Of a DNA stretch of 64,000 bases, positions 60,065-64,000 are shown piece by piece. Position 1 is the first letter of the stretch. The number at the start of each line of letters is the position of its first letter. Source of the stretch: Sisyra terminalis (Eukaryota; Arthropoda; Insecta; Neuroptera; Sisyridae); contig OY292275.1 of NCBI GenBank assembly GCA_958496175.1, forward strand, positions 23,475,001 through 23,539,000, given 5' to 3'. Under the pieces are notes generated by a model. That model did not search any database. It was not told where the DNA came from and worked only from the letters and a program-made list of their open reading frames with translations. The position numbers and the translations under genes are program-made.

Positions 60065-60568
60065 CAGGTAGCCCTCCTTTAACACGCTACGTTATAACGC
60101 GGTTTCGATTTAACACGATTCATAAATTGCGGGAACCATCCAACAGCACGGCATCCTACAACACGGTTTTGCTATAACGTGATGAGAAAACTGCAAATCC
60201 TTTAAACATACAACACTGAATGTACTCAAAAAAAAAAGTTCTGAAAGTGAAGCCAATATCATTCCACCGAAAAAACGTTCTCGGTTGATACTTTATATAG
60301 AGCAGTGAGGAAGAAATAAATTCATTAAATTATGGCTACGTTAGATTTTTTTAGATTTTTTTAGACTTTTTTTACTTTGTGTTGTACATACATTTATATT
60401 TTTATAAAAATGTAGTTGATTATGTCGCATTAAAAAAATATTTGTTTTTAATAAGTTTTTGGAACGTAATCCGCCTTTTTTTACTAGCTCTAGGTCTCAT
60501 GCAACACGGTTTCACACACCACGGCATTTTCTAGGAACCTAATTACCGTGTTATAGGAGGGTTACCTG
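60065..60568. mobile_element. pogo/Tigger-like non-autonomous element (504 bp)
   Basis: The ends CAGGTAGCCCTCCTTTAACACG and CGTGTTATAGGAGGGTTACCTG form a ~22-bp inverted repeat with a few differences. TA flanks both sides (60063-60064 and 60569-60570). CAGGTA-type ends with TA duplication are typical of the pogo/Tigger branch of Tc1/mariner. Subterminal ACACGG or ATAACGCGG motifs recur on both sides. No transposase is present. Confidence 0.8.
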
Positions 60569-60570
60569 TA

Positions 60571-61732
60571 GTTACTTCTGTTAGGTCCTTGAGAAGACAA
60601 ACCAGAACATCCTAAATATAACAAGATGTGTTGGTTAAAATACGAATATAAATCCAAAAAAAAAATATATTGAATGATGTATTGAATATATTGAATAACA
60701 TTGTATACGTTAGTGAAATTACCTTAAAGGTAAAAACTGTGACATATCCTGTTCTGTTATAGAAGTAGTTAATTCGTAAATTAAGAAACACATATTTGGT
60801 AGAAGCTAATCTTATAAGCCTTCAAAGATTAAAATCTGAACTAAGGTAAAAATTGATAACAAACAATAAACTTTAAGAAACTAAAACCAAGCATTTTTTA
60901 GATTTCTACCAAGAAATTTAAAATTCTTAGCAATTAAAAAAAAGATTATCTTAATTATATAGTAAAATTAAAATCCTATTTGGTACAGAATCAGAATCTG
61001 GGACCTGCTGGTTTCGTAGCAACCCATTTAACGACAAATTTGCTGAATTCTGTTTTATTTGTTAATATTTTTCAGTATAGTGTTCTAATGGAAAATTACT
61101 ATAGAAAAATTAAAACTCATTAGAATTTTCTCGTAAATATTCTAATGAAATATTAATCACGAAAATATAAATAGATATGTGTTTCATCATTAATTTTATA
61201 GAGGAAGTAGTATTAAATGACAAGAATAAGGCAAATTTTTGTTTTAATCTTGCTATTTTGAAGAACACGATACTACTATTATTATTATCAAAGTAATTGT
61301 ATATTTTTAAAACGAATTTTTCACTTTAGTAAAATTTCGCTCCTCGGATTATACGTCAATCATTTAGACGTTGCATTATTTGATTGACTGATGTTAGAAA
61401 TTTAGTTTTCCTCAGAGGCGCATTTACGAATTTGTCGCCTTTAGGCTGGAAATGTTATGCTATTAAATATATTGTATGGTTCATGGACCAAAGTATTGTA
61501 ACAGTTTGTAAGCTATAAAAAATGGTATTTTTTTGGCTACTGCATTGAGCACATCTGTTGATTAATTGATTACATTTTCTGAGAACGTTACAAACTACAA
61601 ACGGTCAATTTGATACTTTTAGTATGATTTACTTTTTGATTTTTATCAATTTAATTTGTACTATATATTATGTTTTATACCAGAACTTTCATAAATCATC
61701 CATAGTTTTAATGAACATTTAAATTTTCGCTA
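60571..61732. other. gene-free AT-rich stretch
   Basis: No supported exon. CAGAGGCGCATTTACGAATT near 61415 faintly resembles a hAT end. Confidence 0.4.
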
Positions 61733-61911
61733 TTTTTTTCCGCCGCTTTATAACTACGAAGATCTTTAGGGACTCTAGGGTTAATAAAAATTCGTTAATC
61801 GAAATATCAATCCGTAAATACCGAAAATCTGCTCGCATTGAGATTCGAATCCAACACTTACCAGTTTTGGAATGGTCACCCTAAACTCTAACCATTCGGT
61901 CACCAGTAGGC
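61733..61911 (-). repeat. tRNA-derived SINE, copy 10 by position (minus), with small internal duplication
   Basis: On the minus strand it starts GCCTACTGGTGACCGAATGG with an A-box change, has the B box GGATTCGAATCTC, and carries CTAGAGTCCCTAAAGATC and TATAAAGCGGCGG at the 3' end. An extra ATTTACGGATTGATATTTCG-type repeat lies in the body, so the segment is slightly long. GCTAT-rich flanks on both sides (near 61728 and 61911) may be the target duplication. Confidence 0.85.
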
Positions 61912-64000
61912 TATATTTTTATTATTATATTGAGCGAAAATAAATAGATGGTTTTACCCATTTCTTCTAAATACGAGCACAGAAATGTGGTAAGGTATTT
62001 TCAGAATAATTAATTACAATAAGATATCATTTTTCGTTGTTAAATACAGCGATAGTAAAGCAAATATCAACCACAATAAAATGGTAAGCAACCAAGTGTC
62101 CGTTGAAATGTATAACAACCCTCTTTTTCAGCAAAATTTTCAATAAATGCAAAAATAACATTAATTTAAATGATATCTACTAAAATACTACTTATTTCAG
62201 CAGTACAACTAGTATACCTACTGAGCTATTGAAATCATTCGACATCTAAGCATTATTTTTATGTGTAACTATGCTTTTATAATAAATAAAAGTTCACTAA
62301 ACATTTTAATTTTCATTCTTACTATTCCCATCATTTAATATTTTAATTTAAGAAAATATTGCTTTCAAACTGGAGGTATAAGTAAGAATACCTTTTTATA
62401 CGTACCAATGTAGAAAAAAAATGAGGGTGATAATTTAAAGAATTGAATAAAAATAATTAGAGCAATTAAATCGTAATTGGATTAAAAGAATAATTTCAAA
62501 TAAGTTTTACGCTTCCACTTTCTATACTAACTTTATTATCAGAATTTTGAGACTGTGACATTAATGGGTATGAACTTGGTAATTCTTGGTAGTCATTTAT
62601 ATATAATAAAGAAAATTAAATGATTTGACTAGAAACCCGTTTTGTTTTAGTATCATAAATGAAATCTGATAATGTAAATATTATTTTTAATTCACTTTTT
62701 GTAGATTCATTCATTCGCCATAAGTGGATTGAGTATAAAAATCATTCATTTAAGAGGTATAGAATCACCCTGTATGAAGATAAAATAATTTTAGTAAACG
62801 TTGAAATAAAATTTGTCGTACATGAAAATAAAAGCAAGGGATTGGCAAGAAGCCGTTTGTTTCGTCGCTATATCGCTATCACCATCAACATCATCATTGT
62901 CATCATCCGATATAGCCTTATATTATAGTATGCGCTTGAAACCAAAAATAAAACCAGGATAGACCAAATATCGGTTTTTTCCTCTTTCTTTAAAAATTGA
63001 ACGAACGAAACGCAATTCTCTTGATTTGATTCATCCTGTTTTCTACTTATTCTATTATTATTGATTGGATTATGTACGTTCTTCTCTTCTTCTTTCTTTG
63101 GCATCTTGATCAAACCGAAGAAAATAAGGGAATGTCCTGCAGGAGTTTTTCAAGTACAGTATATGTTTGGAAGATTATTTTAGTCTGCCTTTTCCAATAA
63201 TTTAATATCTAGGGGTAGGAACACAAAAGGACAATGTACCAAAAGTATCAGCTTCTTGTTTTATTAAAGATATGTTTAACGTTACACCAGAGGGTATTAG
63301 CTTATTTCTTTTATAGCAAGGATTTTCTAATATTTTGCTTCTTACTTTCGTAAAATGATTGTTTTTATTCGATTTTCTATTTGTATCCATAGTCGTGTTT
63401 GGTGTCGTGTTGAATAAAACGTTAAGTAAACTGTAAAATATAACATATGATAAACAGTTGAGCGTCGAATAATAAAAACTGTTGGAAAAATGTATAGCAA
63501 ATGTTATAACCTTTTTATTTAATGATCTAGTGCCAGTAACTATAAAATTGATTGTTGCGTAAACATTTAACAAAAATAAAACAAAAGAATTTAAATTAAA
63601 AAAAAACGTACTAATGAAGTTGGAAACACACTTTCTTCAAAAACAGCGTTTAAAAGAAATCAAATCGATGTATACTGTAGAATGTGGATATATATTATAC
63701 ACATTTTAATATATTTTTTATTTTCTAAAAGAGAAAACTAAAGTTCCAAATTTTTCCGACAATATGAACTAGAAGAAGGGTTCAAATTTTGTATATAAGA
63801 ACTTCTAAGGTTAACCGTTTTTTTTTTTGCAAAAACATTTGAAAATAATTCAAAAATGATAAGGATTTCAGAGTTATCTATACTACAAATTCTTTCTTTA
63901 AAGTTTAAGCTATTGAGCTGCAAATCTATTTGGATAATAAATTTTAACTTGAATATAAACGTAGTCCTTATTGCTATTTTTCTCGACAATGGTGAAGGTA
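61912..64000. other. gene-free AT-rich stretch to the window end
   Basis: No supported gene. A short interrupted ATC-repeat lies at 62878-62906. Frames at 62659-62928, 62868-63113 and 63202-63573 have no recognisable domain and are low in complexity. Confidence 0.45.

Noticed and set aside
63202..63573. 123-codon minus-strand frame
   Set aside because: No domain, signal peptide, splice context or codon bias; residues reflect AT-rich composition.
1..64000. CRISPR arrays, bacterial operons or a complete autonomous transposon
   Set aside because: No regularly spaced identical repeats, no ribosome-binding-site gene strings and no intact transposase or reverse transcriptase were found.

Overview
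The window is AT-rich eukaryotic DNA with very low gene density. Short GT-AG introns (57-67 bp), a THAP zinc-finger gene, an insect-type carboxylesterase and many short hAT, TA-target, mariner and SINE elements point to an arthropod, most probably an insect. The order and species cannot be settled from the sequence.

Only about 3 kb is confidently protein-coding. Two minus-strand genes lie head-to-tail at 51.1-54.0 kb. One is a complete six-exon cytosolic carboxylesterase (533 aa, catalytic Ser/Glu/His all visible), with a GATA-motif cluster upstream. The other, 288 bp downstream of its stop codon, is a two-exon THAP-domain protein (207 aa). A third gene is represented by one probable first coding exon on the minus strand at 44.96-45.07 kb. 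The rest of that gene, and any function, is not seen.

The remainder is intergenic or intronic and dominated by small non-autonomous mobile elements. (1) A tRNA-derived SINE family, about 165 bp, with RNA polymerase III A and B boxes and a conserved 3' domain, has nine recognisable copies plus a 3' fragment at 20.1 kb. They lie at 6.4, 18.5, 23.4, 34.6, 36.7, 38.8, 41.4/41.6 (a head-to-head pair), 57.1-57.8 and 61.8 kb counting the pair as two and allowing for the split copy. (2) hAT-type elements flanked by 8-bp target duplications lie at 10.4, 19.1, 22.9, 43.3 and 56.1 kb, with less complete ones elsewhere. (3) Elements flanked by TA lie at 11.7, 26.0 and 60.1 kb. (4) A TTAA-flanked element is nested inside two of the hAT copies at the same internal site and probably also occurs alone at 0.74 kb. 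(5) Long-inverted-repeat MITEs lie at 32.0, 34.1 and 48.8 kb. (6) There is a decayed mariner transposase at 56.4 kb and a 5'-truncated Jockey-like LINE tail inserted in a SINE at 57.2 kb.

A few relatively GC- and CpG-rich islands (21.0-21.25, 28.9-29.1, 29.44-29.57, 36.2-36.4, 44.7-44.85, 59.0-59.3 kb) stand out as possible promoters, first exons or regulatory DNA but could not be assigned. No bacterial-type operons, CRISPR arrays or canonical tRNA/rRNA genes were seen. The most informative structures are the nested transposon with its preserved empty site, the LINE-in-SINE insertion with an exact target duplication, and the inverted SINE pair.
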